From assembly GCF_000244975.1 (NCBI RefSeq), contig NZ_CM001440.1, forward strand, positions 2,216,325 through 2,280,324: a stretch of DNA of 64,000 nucleotides, read 5' to 3'. The stretch is from Saccharomonospora cyanea NA-134 (GTDB lineage: Bacteria; Actinomycetota; Actinomycetes; Mycobacteriales; Pseudonocardiaceae). Below the pieces are notes generated by a model. That model was given only the letters and a program-made list of their open reading frames with translations, was not told the origin of the DNA and ran no database searches. Position numbers and translations under genes: made by a program. Position 1 is the stretch's first letter. Each line of letters starts with the position of its first letter. Positions 8,265 to 19,400 of the stretch are shown here, in pieces.

Positions 8265-9635
8265 CTAGCCGAGCACCAGCGGGAGGGACAGCACCGCCAC
8301 GTAGTACGCCATGAACTGCACCCCGGACGTCATGCCGAGGAACTTGTTGGCCAGACCACCCACGGCACCGACGGTGACGCTGACGACGAAACCGAGCAGC
8401 CCGCCCTCGTACCACGACACCACGGCGATCAACGCGACGAACGCCCCGATCAGCGCCTCGTGGCTGATGGCGCGCGAGACCCACGCGCTGGCCGCCCTGG
8501 CGTAGCGCATCGCGAACGGGTAGGCGATCAGCCCGGCGAGGACGACCCCGAGGAGGCCGAACACCAGGAACTCCCAGGAACCCAGCAGCGTGTGCAGGTT
8601 GTGCACACCGCCGCCCTCGCCGTCGACGGTGTACACCGGCGGTGCGTTGAACAGGGGCGATGCGGGGCCCGCCGCCACAGGGCTGAGCGGCAGGCCGAAC
8701 GCCACCAGCGGGATCAGCGTCTCGGCGAGGTAGGTCGACTCGGTCGTGCCGTTCTTCACGGCCATCAACGTGGACAGTCGCTGGTACGGGTGCCTGATGC
8801 GGGAGCCCACGACCTCACCGGTGAGCACGGTGGCCGCGACGGGGCTGAGCATGAACGTCGTCGAGGTGGCGCCCGCGGCGACGACGGTGGTGGCGGCCTG
8901 GCGGCGGTTCAGCACCCGGAGGGGGTTGGGCCACCATCGGCTGCCGGTTCCCACGTCCGGCGCGAGCCACACGGTGCGAACCCCACTGCGCGGCAGCGTC
9001 TCACGCCCCGACCGGGACGACGACAGCAGCAGGTCCACCACCAGCGGGCCGATCGCGATCCCGAGGAAGAAGCTGATCGACAGCGACGAACCGAGTTGGT
9101 CGGACGCCAGCCCGTTGAGCGCGGCCACGAGCAACGCGAACGGCACGATCGCGACGAGGCTGGCCCAGCGGCCCGGCGAGAAGTAGGCGACGAACGCCGC
9201 CGCGACCACGAACACGTAGGGCGCGACCGCGGTGACCGGTTCGGCCAACGGGGCGAGCAGGGACGCCACACCCACGGCGATCGGCACGGAGATCAGCGCG
9301 GCGAGGAACCCTCCCGCGAGGGCTTTGCGCAGAGCGATGTGCGGCGCGCCGAGCCTGCGCATCGCGGTGGCGTCGTCGAGCAGCGGCACCGCCGTCGTGT
9401 CACCGGGAATGCCCAGCAGCGTCGTCGGGATGGCGTGGGTCATGTGCTTGGCCACCGCGCCGGCGATGAAGAACGTCAGCACGCCCGCGGGCGGCACGCC
9501 GAGGAGCACCACGAGCAGCGTGATCGGCGCCAGGGTGGACGTCTCGTCCGTTCCCGACACCAGGCCGATGGCGGCGAAGACGACGGCGCCGAGCAACCCC
9601 ATGCCCAGCGCCCACATCAGGTCGGCGACGATCAT
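8265..9635 (-). CDS. TctA-family tripartite tricarboxylate transporter large permease
   Basis: 456-residue polytopic membrane protein. The family signature region is clear near residues 65-80: IPTTLLGIPGDTTAVPLLDD resembles the TctA G-x-P-G loop. About 11-12 hydrophobic helices follow. ATG 9635 is preceded by GGAGG and overlaps the stop of the small membrane-protein gene upstream (ATGA). TctA is the main translocation subunit of TTT systems for carboxylates. No TctC periplasmic binding protein gene is present. Being at the end of an HMG-CoA reductase/lyase operon, it may carry mevalonate or a related hydroxy-acid; that substrate is inference. Confidence 0.85.
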   Translation of the reverse strand: MIVADLMWALGMGLLGAVVFAAIGLVSGTDETSTLAPITLLVVLLGVPPAGVLTFFIAGAVAKHMTHAIPTTLLGIPGDTTAVPLLDDATAMRRLGAPHIALRKALAGGFLAALISVPIAVGVASLLAPLAEPVTAVAPYVFVVAAAFVAYFSPGRWASLVAIVPFALLVAALNGLASDQLGSSLSISFFLGIAIGPLVVDLLLSSSRSGRETLPRSGVRTVWLAPDVGTGSRWWPNPLRVLNRRQAATTVVAAGATSTTFMLSPVAATVLTGEVVGSRIRHPYQRLSTLMAVKNGTTESTYLAETLIPLVAFGLPLSPVAAGPASPLFNAPPVYTVDGEGGGVHNLHTLLGSWEFLVFGLLGVVLAGLIAYPFAMRYARAASAWVSRAISHEALIGAFVALIAVVSWYEGGLLGFVVSVTVGAVGGLANKFLGMTSGVQFMAYYVAVLSLPLVLG

Positions 9636-10087
9636 CTTCCCTCCTCCGGCTTCGGGGCGAGACCGAGCGACCGCATCTCGTCCTGCACGTCCTTCGGCAG
9701 GCCGGTGAACGACTCGGGCGTGCCGCCCATCGTCTCCAGCTCCGCCAGCGCCTCCACCCGGTCGGTGGAATCGTCCTCGGCCAGCACGCGTTTGGGCGGG
9801 AACAACCGCGTGCACACGGCGGCGCCCACCACACAGCCCGCGAGCCCGACGAGCAGCGCGTAGCCTCCGGCGAGGGAGGTCTGTTCCAGGTTCGCCTCCA
9901 GAACCGCCTCCGCCACGAGGTAGGCGGGCAGGCCGATGACCACGCACACCACGATCGAGGCGGCGAGGTGGCGCAGGTCGACGGCGTCGTTCCAGACGAT
10001 CCGGTACGGCTGCTCCGCTGGTCGGGGACCGGTCACGGGGCCGGTGTCTCGGTTGCCGTCACCGGTGACGGCAGGGGTAGTGGCCAC
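9632..10087 (-). CDS. Small two-helix membrane protein, putative TctB-like partner
   Basis: 151 residues starting at GTG 10087, with GGAGGAAACC directly upstream. Two hydrophobic segments (about residues 42-62 and 74-94) are followed by an acidic soluble tail of about 50 residues. Its position immediately before and overlapping a TctA gene suggests the small TctB subunit, but TctB normally has four helices and I cannot recognise a family motif. Could be a lineage-specific accessory subunit. Function otherwise unknown. Confidence 0.6.
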   Translation of the reverse strand: MATTPAVTGDGNRDTGPVTGPRPAEQPYRIVWNDAVDLRHLAASIVVCVVIGLPAYLVAEAVLEANLEQTSLAGGYALLVGLAGCVVGAAVCTRLFPPKRVLAEDDSTDRVEALAELETMGGTPESFTGLPKDVQDEMRSLGLAPKPEEGR

Positions 10088-10118
10088 GGTTTCCTCCGTT
10101 GTGATGGGCGTGCTCGCG

Positions 10119-11051
10119 TCAGCCTCCGGTGAGGGCCCGGACGGTGCGCGAGGGACTGGGGCGGCCGAGTTCGGCGGCGAGCCACGCACTGGTCTCGACG
10201 AGCTTGCCGAGGTCGACACCCGTGTCGATGCCGAGTCCGTCGAGCTGCCACACGAGGTCCTCGGTGGCGAGGTTGCCGGTGGCGCTGCGAGCGTAGGGGC
10301 AGCCGCCGAGCCCGCCCGCGGAGGCGTCGACGATGGTGACGCCCCGCCGCAGCGCGGTGAGTGTGTTGGCCAGAGCCTGGCCGTAGGTGTCGTGGAAGTG
10401 CACCGCTGTCCGCTCCACCGGGATCCCGGCCTCGGTGAGCGCGTCGAGTACGGCGGCGACCCGGCCCGGGGTGGCGACACCGATCGTGTCGCCGAGGCTG
10501 AGTTCGGTGCAGCCGAGCCGCACGAGCCGCGACGCGACGGCGACGACCCGCTCGACGGGCACCGCCGCCTCCCACGGATCGCCGAAGCACATGGACAGAT
10601 ACCCTCGCACGCCGAGGCCGGCCTCTCGGGCGCGGGCGACGACGGGCGCGAACATCCGCAGTGACTCGGCGACGGTGCGGTTGAGGTTCGCCTTGGCGAA
10701 CGACTCCGTCGCACTGGCGAACACCGCGATGTCGGTGACCCCCAGATCGAGCGCCCGGTCCAGGCCCCGCTCGTTGGGTACCAGCACGGGGTAGCGCACC
10801 CCGTCCCGGCGGGGCAGTCCGCGCAACACCTGCTCGGCGTCGGCGAGCTGCGGCACCCACTTCGGGTGCACGAGGCTGGTGGTCTCCACGATCGTGTGCC
10901 CGGCGTCGACGAGCCGTTCCACGAGCTCCACCTTGACCTCGACGGGTACGAGCGCGCTCTCGTTCTGCAGGCCGTCCCGGGGGCCGACCTCCCAGATCGT
11001 CACCCGGCTCGGCAGGCCTTCCAACGGCGTGGTCCCGTAGTCGGTCGGCAT
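10119..11051 (-). CDS. mvaB: Hydroxymethylglutaryl-CoA lyase
   Basis: 310-residue HMGL-like TIM-barrel enzyme that cleaves HMG-CoA to acetoacetate and acetyl-CoA. Diagnostic sites: WEVGPRDGLQNE at residues 20-31 (catalytic Arg-Asp), the metal-binding HFHD at 218-221, and the glycine-rich GGLGGCPYARSATGN around C251, matching the HMGL active-site cysteine loop. ATG 11051 is chosen over one 7 codons earlier because AAAGG precedes it and residue 9 onward aligns with the family. It lies 90 bp downstream of HMG-CoA reductase on the same strand. This gene order is that of the mva operon of Pseudomonas mevalonii. Confidence 0.93.
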   Translation of the reverse strand: MPTDYGTTPLEGLPSRVTIWEVGPRDGLQNESALVPVEVKVELVERLVDAGHTIVETTSLVHPKWVPQLADAEQVLRGLPRRDGVRYPVLVPNERGLDRALDLGVTDIAVFASATESFAKANLNRTVAESLRMFAPVVARAREAGLGVRGYLSMCFGDPWEAAVPVERVVAVASRLVRLGCTELSLGDTIGVATPGRVAAVLDALTEAGIPVERTAVHFHDTYGQALANTLTALRRGVTIVDASAGGLGGCPYARSATGNLATEDLVWQLDGLGIDTGVDLGKLVETSAWLAAELGRPSPSRTVRALTGG

Positions 11052-11141
11052 GGCGCTGGCCTTTCGTGGCATCGGGAAGGTCGAAGAAGTCGGAGAAGCT
11101 GGGAAGGCGGGGAAGTCACGGGGAACGGCGGGGCGGCCGGG

Positions 11142-12416
11142 TCAGGCGTTCGCGCGCAGTTCGGCGAGGACCCGCTCGGCGTGGTCGACCCGCACCGCCT
11201 TGTCGGCGATCAGCCGGGCGACGACGGTCGGCAGTTCCTCGGGCGTGGCTCCCGCGGTGGTCGCGACGTTGCGGGCGTGCAGCGACATGTGCCCGCGCTG
11301 GATGCCTTCGGTGGCCAACGCCCGCACGGCGGCGAGGTTCTGTGCCAGCCCCACCGCGGTGATGATCTCGGCCAGTTCGGTGGCCGAGGCCACGCCGAGC
11401 ACGGACAGCGCGGCCTTCGCCACGGGATGCGCCTTCGTGGCCCCGCCGACCAGACCGACGGCCATGGGCAGTTCCAGGGTTCCCACGAGGTCCCCGTCGG
11501 CGTTCTTCTCGAACCTCGACAACGAGGTGTAGTGACCGTCGGGGGAGACGGCGTGCGAGTGCGCCCCCGCCTCCACCGCGCGTGTGTCGTTGCCCGTCGC
11601 GAGGACGACCGCGCTGATGCCGTTCATGATGCCCTTGTTGTGGGTGGCCGCGCGGTAGGGGTCCGCCTCCGCGAGCGCGGCGGCGTGCACGATGTCGTCG
11701 ACGACCTCGGTGCCTCCGAGCGCGTCGGCGTCGAAGACCGCCCGCGCGCGGGCGAGCCGCAGGTCCGCCTTGTTCGTGAGGATGCGCAGCAGCGTGCGCC
11801 CACCGGCGATCTCCCCGGCGCGGGCGGCGACGGCCTCGGCCATCGTGTTCACCGCGTTGGCTCCCATCGCGTCGCGCACGTCGACGTGCAGGTGCGCCAC
11901 CACGTACGTGCCCGCCCGGGACGGGACCAGACGCACCGTCAGGTCCCGCACGCCGCCGCCGAGTTCGCGAAGCAGCGGGTCCTGCGCGCCGGCGAGGGAG
12001 ATGAGCTCGTCACGGTGCTCCAGCAGGCGCAGTCGCGCTCCCTCGGGGTCGGGGGCACCGACGATCTGCACCTGCGCCTGCATGATCGGCGCCGTCGCCG
12101 ACGTGGTGAACCCACCGTTCACCCGGGCGATCCTGGCGGCGTTGCTGGCCGCCGCCACGACGGAGGCCTCCTCCGTCGCCATGGGCACCAGCAGCTCGCG
12201 ACCGTTGACCACGAAGTTGGTGGCGATGCCCACGGGCACGCCGAGCACCCCGACGACGTTCTCGACGAGGCGGTCGGCGAGGCCGACCCCCAACCCCTGT
12301 TCGGGATCGAGCACCGCCAGTGACTGCGGGGCCACCCCGACCGTCTCGGCGACGACGGCGCGTCGTTCCTCGACGGAGAGATCGCGGAAACCCGGGATCC
12401 GGCTGGTGCGCGGCAT
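11142..12416 (-). CDS. mvaA: Class II HMG-CoA reductase, probably degradative
   Basis: 424-residue soluble enzyme without the membrane domain of class I. Catalytic residues can be placed: E83 in [10 protein letters not shown]261 in [10 protein letters not shown]277 in [14 protein letters not shown] and H376 in [10 protein letters not shown]. They occupy nearly the same positions as E83, K267, D283 and H381 of the 428-residue P. mevalonii enzyme. DAMGANAVN (182-190) is the dinucleotide-binding motif. GGGAGGACTTCC precedes ATG 12416. With HMG-CoA lyase next to it and no HMG-CoA synthase or mevalonate kinase nearby, it probably works oxidatively, mevalonate to HMG-CoA. A biosynthetic role cannot be ruled out without the rest of the genome. 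Confidence 0.93.
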   Translation of the reverse strand: MPRTSRIPGFRDLSVEERRAVVAETVGVAPQSLAVLDPEQGLGVGLADRLVENVVGVLGVPVGIATNFVVNGRELLVPMATEEASVVAAASNAARIARVNGGFTTSATAPIMQAQVQIVGAPDPEGARLRLLEHRDELISLAGAQDPLLRELGGGVRDLTVRLVPSRAGTYVVAHLHVDVRDAMGANAVNTMAEAVAARAGEIAGGRTLLRILTNKADLRLARARAVFDADALGGTEVVDDIVHAAALAEADPYRAATHNKGIMNGISAVVLATGNDTRAVEAGAHSHAVSPDGHYTSLSRFEKNADGDLVGTLELPMAVGLVGGATKAHPVAKAALSVLGVASATELAEIITAVGLAQNLAAVRALATEGIQRGHMSLHARNVATTAGATPEELPTVVARLIADKAVRVDHAERVLAELRANA

Positions 12417-12485
12417 GGAAGTCCTCCCACTTCGGCGTGGCTGCGGTTCGGCTCGCCACACGCTAAGCCGTGCTGGCCCCCAGGA

Positions 12486-12506
12486 GTATGGACCGAACAT
12501 CCACAC
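12486..12506. promoter_or_regulatory. Imperfect palindrome upstream of the HMG-CoA reductase operon
   Basis: GTATGGA, 7-base spacer CCGAACA, TCCACAC: arms match at 6 of 7 positions. It lies 70-90 bp upstream of the reductase ATG, between that gene and the regulator, so it is a plausible operator. Which protein binds it is a guess. Confidence 0.4.
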
Positions 12507-12515
12507 TTACCGAGA

Positions 12516-14417
12516 TCACGCTGGGCCGATGGTCCTGGTCAGGGTGTGCAGTCGCACCGCGATGCCGATCCGGAACAGTCGGTCGGGCCGTTGCCACTGC
12601 TCGCCGAGCAGGTCGGTGACCCGTTCCAACCGCTGGAGCACGGTGTTCTTGTGCAGGTGCAGGGCCCTGGCGGTGGCCACCGGGCTGCACCGGTTGTCGA
12701 GGTAGGCGGCCAGAGTCGGCAACAGGGCGCTGCCGCGGCCGTCGTCCCACGCCAGCACCGGTCCGATCGTCGCGTCGACGAACGCGGCAACCCGATCCTC
12801 GCCGGGACCGAACAGCGCGGTGTAGGGCAGGTACTCGTCGGTGGTGACAGCGCCGTCCCGGACACCGAGTGCCGGAAGCACACGCAGGCACGACTCGGCG
12901 GCCTCGTGCCGCTCGCGGAGGCCGGCCGCGTCACCGGTCGCAGGAGCGCCGACCGCCAGCACACCGCCGCCGACCGCCCTGGTCGCCGCCGCGTGCACCG
13001 ACCTCGCGGTCGCGGCCGGGTCCGCCTCCGGGCTGAGGGCGACGACCCGGTTGGCGTGCTCGCCGACCAGACCGCCGGGCCCGACGGCACGGCCCGCCGA
13101 CCTGACCACCGCCCTGCGGTGATCGGTCTCCACGGCCATCACGACCACGGAGCGCACCCGCTCGACGTGCACCCCGCGCGCCACCGCTCTCGCGACGGCG
13201 GGCTGCACCCGTGCCGGGTCGCCGGAGAGCAGGTCGGCCAGCAGATCACCGCGCAGGCGTTGCTCGGCCTCGACCACGGCGTCCTGCTTGAGCAGCAACA
13301 GCGCGGTGATCTGCGCGGCCCGCTCCGCCGTCCGCTGCTCGACGGGACCGAACGCGAGCGCACCCTGGTCGAGCACCAGCGCACCCAGCAGGGTCGACCC
13401 CGCCACGACGGCGACGACCACCCTGCTGTGCCCGTCGGGAGTCGTGAGGAAGACGCAGCGACCGCTGCGCCTGCTGCGGGTGACCGCCTCCCGCACCTCG
13501 CCCTCGTCGAGCGTGGCACCCCCGTGGGGACGCAGTTCGGCGTCGAGCATCGTGACCGTGCACCGCAACGCCCTGCCCAGCGCATCGGCGACGTCGGTGG
13601 CGTCACCGCCCTGCAACACCAGGGCGGTGAGGTCCTCGTGCACCCGGCTCGCGCGCTCCATGGCCTCGACGTGCCGGGACAGCTCGCCGTAGGCCTTGCG
13701 GGTCTCGGCGTCCGAACGACGGGTGTCGGCGAGCAACCGGGCCGTCTGGAGCACGACGGCGGCGTGGTCGGCGAAAGCCGACAGCAGCGAGATCTCCTCG
13801 TGGGTGAAGGTGTGCGGGATACGGTTCGCGGCGAACAGCGCGCCCAGCACCTCGTCACCGGCGAGCAGCGGCACGCCCAGCAGCGACACCAGCCCTTCGG
13901 CCGCGACGGCGGCATCGATGTCCGAGTCGTGCGGCGCCTGCGTCATCCCCGCGTAACTGGACGTCCACTGCGGGCTCCGCGTGTCGACGACCATGCTCGC
14001 CAGTCCCATGCCGGGAGGCACCCGCAGGTTCGGAAACGACGGCGCGACGGTGCCGAGCGTGGTGCGCACCCTCAGCTCACCGCTCGCGACATGGAACTCC
14101 GACAGGTAGGTGACGTCGGTGCCGATGAGGTCGTGCGCGCGCTGCACCAGGCGCTCCAGCAGCTCGTCCACGTCCCGCAGCTGAGCCAGCTCGTGGGCGG
14201 TCGAGTACAGCGCGGCCAGCTCCTGGCCGCGGCGTCGCCAGCGTGCGGCGGTGGCCTTCAGCCTTCGCACCTCGGCGCCGATGCGGCCTGCGACGTCTTC
14301 GGGGAGGTCGGCCTCGGCGAGCAGCCGGGCGACCTCGTCGGTGTGGTCGTCGGCGTTGTCCCCCAGCGCCGCGGTGAGCACGTCGACGACCAGATCCACC
14401 GGAACGAGTTGGGCCAT
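12516..14417 (-). CDS. GAF-domain PucR/CdaR-type transcriptional regulator
   Basis: 633 residues from ATG 14417 (AGGTGG five bases upstream). An N-terminal coiled region leads into a GAF sensor domain at about residues 80-245 ([41 protein letters not shown]). A PucR-like middle domain follows, and the C-terminal PucR-type helix-turn-helix is near 575-630 ([20 protein letters not shown]). It is immediately upstream of, and on the same strand as, the HMG-CoA reductase/lyase/TctA-like genes, so it is the likely pathway-specific regulator. The ligand could be mevalonate or a CoA intermediate (inference). Confidence 0.85.
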   Translation of the reverse strand: MAQLVPVDLVVDVLTAALGDNADDHTDEVARLLAEADLPEDVAGRIGAEVRRLKATAARWRRRGQELAALYSTAHELAQLRDVDELLERLVQRAHDLIGTDVTYLSEFHVASGELRVRTTLGTVAPSFPNLRVPPGMGLASMVVDTRSPQWTSSYAGMTQAPHDSDIDAAVAAEGLVSLLGVPLLAGDEVLGALFAANRIPHTFTHEEISLLSAFADHAAVVLQTARLLADTRRSDAETRKAYGELSRHVEAMERASRVHEDLTALVLQGGDATDVADALGRALRCTVTMLDAELRPHGGATLDEGEVREAVTRSRRSGRCVFLTTPDGHSRVVVAVVAGSTLLGALVLDQGALAFGPVEQRTAERAAQITALLLLKQDAVVEAEQRLRGDLLADLLSGDPARVQPAVARAVARGVHVERVRSVVVMAVETDHRRAVVRSAGRAVGPGGLVGEHANRVVALSPEADPAATARSVHAAATRAVGGGVLAVGAPATGDAAGLRERHEAAESCLRVLPALGVRDGAVTTDEYLPYTALFGPGEDRVAAFVDATIGPVLAWDDGRGSALLPTLAAYLDNRCSPVATARALHLHKNTVLQRLERVTDLLGEQWQRPDRLFRIGIAVRLHTLTRTIGPA

Positions 14418-14639
14418 GGAACCACCTGTCGGCGCCGGTACATGGACCCGCCAACCATAAGGGCACTGCCGTGGGCCGGTACGCGGGGCGCCGCGGCGTC
14501 TCCTCGCCGACGCCGAGTCCCTGGCGGTCCTCCCGCTGTGGCGAGGTGGTGCCGCCACCGTGCCGCGTCCGCTGCGACGTGCGGCGATCCGGCTTATCGT
14601 CGACAGAGCAGGAGCCACCACGGCCGAGCGGAGCGGTTG

Positions 14640-16331
14640 ATGAGCTCACTGACCACACCCACCAAGGGCTCCGGTTTCCTTCGGCGGCGTGCTGCGGAGT
14701 CCGGGGACAAGGCCGACCGTCGGTACTTCATGGCCAAGGCGCTACGCCACCAGATGAACAAGGTGTTCCCGACCCACTGGTCGTTCCTTCTCGGTGAGCT
14801 GGCCCTCTACAGCTTCATCATCCTGATCCTGTCGGGGATCTACCTCACGCTGTTCTACGACCCCTCGATGGCCGAGGTCGTCTACGACGGTCCCTACCGG
14901 AATCTGCAGGACGTCGAGATGTCGCGGGCGTTCGAGTCGACACTGGAGATCTCGTTCGAGGTCCGCGGCGGCCTCCTGATCCGGCAGCTGCACCACTGGG
15001 CGGCGTTGGTCTTCGTCGCCTCGATGATGGTGCACATGTTCCGGGTGTTCTTCACCGGAGCGTTCCGCAGGCCGCGCGAGGCCAACTGGGTCATCGGTGC
15101 GCTGCTGCTGATCCTGGGCATGTTCGAGGGCTTCTTCGGCTACTCGCTGCCGGACGACCTGCTCTCAGGCACCGGTATCCGCGTCACCCTGTCGGGCATC
15201 GTGCTCTCCATCCCGGTGATCGGGACCTGGCTGCACTGGGCGCTGTTCGACGGCGAGTTCCCGGGCGACATCATCGTGCCGAGGATGTACGCCCTGCACA
15301 TCCTGATCATTCCGGCCGTCATGCTGGCGCTGGTCGCCGTGCACCTGGCCCTCGTCTGGTATCAGAAGCACACGCAGTTTCCGGGCGTGCGGCGCAAGGA
15401 GACCAACGTCGTCGGCGTGCGGATCATGCCGGTGTTCGCCCTCAAGGGCGGCGCATGGTTCCTCGTGGTGACCGGCTTCCTGACGCTGATGTCAGGGCTG
15501 TTCCAGATCAACCCGATCTGGAACCTGGGGCCGTACAACCCGGCGCAGGTGTCCGCGGGGTCACAGCCCGACTGGTACCTGGCCTGGGCGGACGGCCTCC
15601 TGCGGATCTTCCCGCCGTGGGAGCTCGACCTCGGCAACTACGCGGTGACGCAGCCCTTCTTCGCGGGAGTCGGCGGGATGGGCGTCCTGTTCGCCCTGCT
15701 GATCGCCTATCCGTTCATCGAACGGAGGGCGTCGAAGGACGCGGCACATCACAACCTGCTGCAACGCCCCCGTGACGCACCGGTGAGGACCAGCCTCGGT
15801 GTCATGGCGTTGACGTTCTTCATGGTGCTGGAGCTGTCCGGGTTCAACGACATCATCGCGCTCGAGTACGGCCTTTCCCTCAACGCCTTGATCTGGGCCG
15901 GGCGGATCGGTCTGTTCCTGTTGCCGCCGCTGGCGTACTTCATCACCTACCGGATCTGCCTGGGTCTGCAGCGATCCGACCACGAGGTGCTGGAGCACGG
16001 TGTGGAGACCGGCATCATCAGGCGCCTGCCGCACGGTGAGTTCATCGAGGTGCACCAGCCGCTGGGGCCGAAGTACGACGGGCACGCGGTGCCGCTGGAG
16101 TACCAGGGCGCGCCGGTGCCGAAGAAGATGAACAAGCTCGGCACGGCGGGCAAGCCGGTGGCAGGCACGCTGTGGAAGCCGGACCCGCCGGAGGAGACCG
16201 CGGCGCTGGAGCGCGCCAAGGCGGAGCAGGGCGCCCCTCCCACCGAGAGCGGTGGGCTGGAGGCTCCCCATCCCGAGGCCACGTCCCGGCGAAACGGCCG
16301 CTTCGGGCGGCAACGCACGAAGCGCACGTAG
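14640..16331 (+). CDS. qcrB: Menaquinol-cytochrome c reductase cytochrome b subunit (orphan QcrB)
   Basis: 563-residue cytochrome b of the actinobacterial QcrB type. Haem-ligand histidines are visible in QLHHWAA (H118/H119) and MVHMFR (H132), and in YALHIL plus [28 protein letters not shown] is the family's quinol-site region, and QPDWYLAW replaces the PEWY motif, as is common in actinobacteria. The C-terminal 140 residues are a cytoplasmic tail rich in charged residues. Normally qcrCAB is clustered with ctaE; here no Rieske (QcrA) or cytochrome cc (QcrC) gene is adjacent, so this is a stand-alone copy. It may replace or supplement the main subunit. Confidence 0.92.
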   Translation: MSSLTTPTKGSGFLRRRAAESGDKADRRYFMAKALRHQMNKVFPTHWSFLLGELALYSFIILILSGIYLTLFYDPSMAEVVYDGPYRNLQDVEMSRAFESTLEISFEVRGGLLIRQLHHWAALVFVASMMVHMFRVFFTGAFRRPREANWVIGALLLILGMFEGFFGYSLPDDLLSGTGIRVTLSGIVLSIPVIGTWLHWALFDGEFPGDIIVPRMYALHILIIPAVMLALVAVHLALVWYQKHTQFPGVRRKETNVVGVRIMPVFALKGGAWFLVVTGFLTLMSGLFQINPIWNLGPYNPAQVSAGSQPDWYLAWADGLLRIFPPWELDLGNYAVTQPFFAGVGGMGVLFALLIAYPFIERRASKDAAHHNLLQRPRDAPVRTSLGVMALTFFMVLELSGFNDIIALEYGLSLNALIWAGRIGLFLLPPLAYFITYRICLGLQRSDHEVLEHGVETGIIRRLPHGEFIEVHQPLGPKYDGHAVPLEYQGAPVPKKMNKLGTAGKPVAGTLWKPDPPEETAALERAKAEQGAPPTESGGLEAPHPEATSRRNGRFGRQRTKRT

Positions 16332-16342
16332 CCGCGAAGCGC

Positions 16343-16382
16343 AGGGCCGCCTCCGGGTGCTCCCGCATCCCGAGGCGGCCCT
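16343..16382. terminator. Hairpin terminator between convergent genes
   Basis: Perfect 11-base inverted repeat AGGGCCGCCTC / GAGGCGGCCCT around an 18-base loop, between the qcrB stop and the convergent secreted-protein gene. There is no strong T tract, as is common for high-GC terminators. Confidence 0.7.
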
Positions 16383-16420
16383 CACCTGGTCGTGTCGTCG
16401 CCCGAGGCGACGCCTGACAC

Positions 16421-19400
16421 TCAGTGCAGCGGTTCGATCCAGATGTTGCGGTAGCGCACCTCGTTGCCGTGGTCCTGCAGCCGGATGGCTCCCGCGGCAG
16501 GTCCTTCCGGCCTGCCGTTACCGGTGGGGGCGTCGACGGCCACGTTGTCGTGGACCGTCACCCCGTTCCACACCACCGTGACCCTGGCGTCGTCGACCTT
16601 GTTCCCGGCCTCGTCGTACCGGGCGGCCCGGAACGTGATGTCGTAGGACTGCCAGGTCTCGGGCGGTGTCGCGGCGTTCACGTCGGCGGCCTTGACGTTG
16701 TAGATCCCGGCCGCCTCGTTGGGCTCCAAGGACGTTTTCCCGTAGGAGTCGAGTATCTGGATCTCGTACCGCTCCTGCAGGTACACGCCGCTGTTGGCGC
16801 GGGCCTGTCCGGTGACGTCCGGCGGATACTCCGGAAGCCAGAACTCCACGTGCAGCCGGAAGTCGGTGAACGCCTGCTCGGTGCGGATGTCCCCGCAGCA
16901 CACCTCCATCGCCCCGTCCACGAGCGGCCACTGTGCGGTGCGGCCGTCCGTGTGCTGCCACGCGCCCCGGTTCTCACCGTCGAACAGGGTGATGCGCTCG
17001 CCCTTCCGATGGACGGTGATCAGGTCGAGGTTGACATGGCCGGTGTCGTCAGGACCGTGGGTGTAGGTGATGGTGTTGGCTCCGGCCCGAAGCTTCAACG
17101 ACTCGGTCCCGGTCGACCAGCTCTCCCAGTCGCCGGTGCTCGGCAGGTGGGTTCGCGTGACCTCGCGGCCGTTGACCGACACGCCCAGTGTCTTGGTGCC
17201 CTGGAACGGGTTCGGCCCGTTGGAGTAGCGCAACCCGACGTCGTAGGTGCCGCCCTTCTCCACGGTGACGTGGAAGGTGGTGGACGCGCCTTCGGTGCCG
17301 TAGCCGTCGACGAACCCGCCGCCCGAGTAGCCGGTGTGGTCGGTGTCGATCGCCGCGCCGCCCGAGAGCTTCGCCTCCTCGGCCTCGTACGTGGTGACCG
17401 GTGGTTCCGCACCGGGGATGCGGTTCAGCGTGTACCACGCCTCGGTGCTCCACAGCGACTGACCGTCGACGGAGGTGAACGGCCGGGGCGAGCGCACGTG
17501 CACGACCCGGTCGGGTTGCAGACCCGGGATCGTCAGCGTGACCTTCCTGCCGTCCTTCGACAGGGTCGCCGACGTGACGGGCAGCGTCTCCTCGTCGACC
17601 TTCGGACCGCCGTAGCTCGGCGTCGGCACGTACCGCCACTGGGTGATTTGGTAGTGCGCCGCCAGATCCTGCGCGGTCTCCTCCGACAACGGCCGGGTGT
17701 ACTCCAGTTCGAACCCGCCCGGCACCGCGCGCATGGCGAGGATGTCGAACGCGTTGTCACCGGCGGGGGTCAGCTTCTGCAGGCCGTAGGTGAGCTTGCC
17801 CGCCTGGCCCCAGTTGCCGCCCGCGCCGAGGCCGCCGAGATAGATCGCACCGTCCGGGCCCCTCGTGATCCGGTTGACCCCGACCTCGAGTCCCTGGGTC
17901 ATGCGGAAGACCGCACCCTGGTACTGGCCTTTCACCTTCTCCAGGTACGCGCGCTGGATGCCCCCGTAGGTGACGTCACCGAACAGCATCTGCCCGGCGA
18001 ACGGACCCTTCTCGACGTACAGCGGGGTGCTGGGGGAGTTCGCGATCTCGTTCTGCGGCAGCCACAACACCGGCCGGGTGACCGGCTGGTCGTCGAAGGG
18101 GCCGTCCGGATTGGTGTAGTGGTTGAAGAAACGGTCCTGCTTGATGTGGACGAGTTTGGACGCGGGCAGCCAGCCGCCCTGGTTGTCGGTCACGAAGATG
18201 TCCCGGCCGGGTCCCCAGCCGATGCCGTTCGGGGTGCGGAGACCACCCGCGATGTAGGACACCTCGCCGGTCCTGCGGTTCACCTTGATGGTGGTGCCGC
18301 GGTTCTCCGAGGGCTGCGGGTCGGTGGTGGCGCCACCGTAGTTGATCGCCACGGAGAGGTTCAGGTAGAAGAACCCGTCCCGGTAGAGCAGGCCGAAGGC
18401 GAACTCGTGGAAGTTGTCGCTGAACGGCCAGGTCGCCACCGTGTTGTACTCGTCGACGACGTCGTCGCCGTCGACGTCCACCAGTTCGGTCAGCTCGTGT
18501 TTCTGCGACACGTAGATGGTGCCGTCGACGACCTTGAGCCCCATGGGCTCCTTCAGCCCCTCGGCGACGCGGGTGACCGTCACCTCCTCCGGTCCGGTGT
18601 CGCCGGTGACGTTGTCCAGCAGGTAGACCTCGCCCGTGACGTTGTCGGTGCCGCCCCACGTCGCGATGGCCAGCCGGCCGTCGGGCATCCAGTCCATCGC
18701 CGACACCTGGGGCTCGAAGCCCTCGGGGCGCAGGTCGGTGAGCGTGTAGTTGGGGTGCACGTCGGTCAGGGGCATCCCGTCGCCCGGCGTGTCGGTGCCG
18801 CTCTCGCACTCCTTGCGGCCCGGTGCCGTGACGCGCACGACGTCGGCCTCGGTGCTCAGGACCGAGTCGGTCACGACCTCGAAGCCGGCCGCACCCGGTG
18901 GCCGCCACTCCAGCGTCACCTGCTGCTCGCCCGCGGAGTCGAAGTGTTCGACGAGCAGTGGGTGGGGGCCTGCCGTCAGGAAGGCCGTGCCCTCCTTCGG
19001 CTCGGCGGCGTGCAGGCCGTCGTGGTCGATGACGACCTCGTCGCCGATGGTCAGGCGCGAGCCGTCGTCGCTGGTGAGCCGGAACGTGTACTGGCCGTCC
19101 TCCGGAACGTGGAGGTTGGCGATGGCGTGGGAGACGAAGTAGTCGCCGATGCCTCCGAAGTCCTCGGCGGAGCTCCAGTCGATGTCGGGCATCAACCGGT
19201 CGACGTTGGGTGTCTGCCCGGCCTTGAGGGTGCAGATCTCGTTCATCGGTTGCTGTACGTCGAAGACACGCAGGGTGACACCCGGCTCCTGCGGGGGGAG
19301 TTCGGCCTGCGCGCCGGGTTCCTGGGCGGTCGCTGCGGGCAGGCCCAGTCCACTCGTCACGGCCGCGGCCGCGACCAGGGTGGTCAGGCGTCTCGGGAGG

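Noticed and set aside
12546-14639. Open frame extending qcrB upstream by about 700 codons
   Set aside because: Antisense to the PucR-type regulator; the conserved QcrB sequence begins near ATG 14640.
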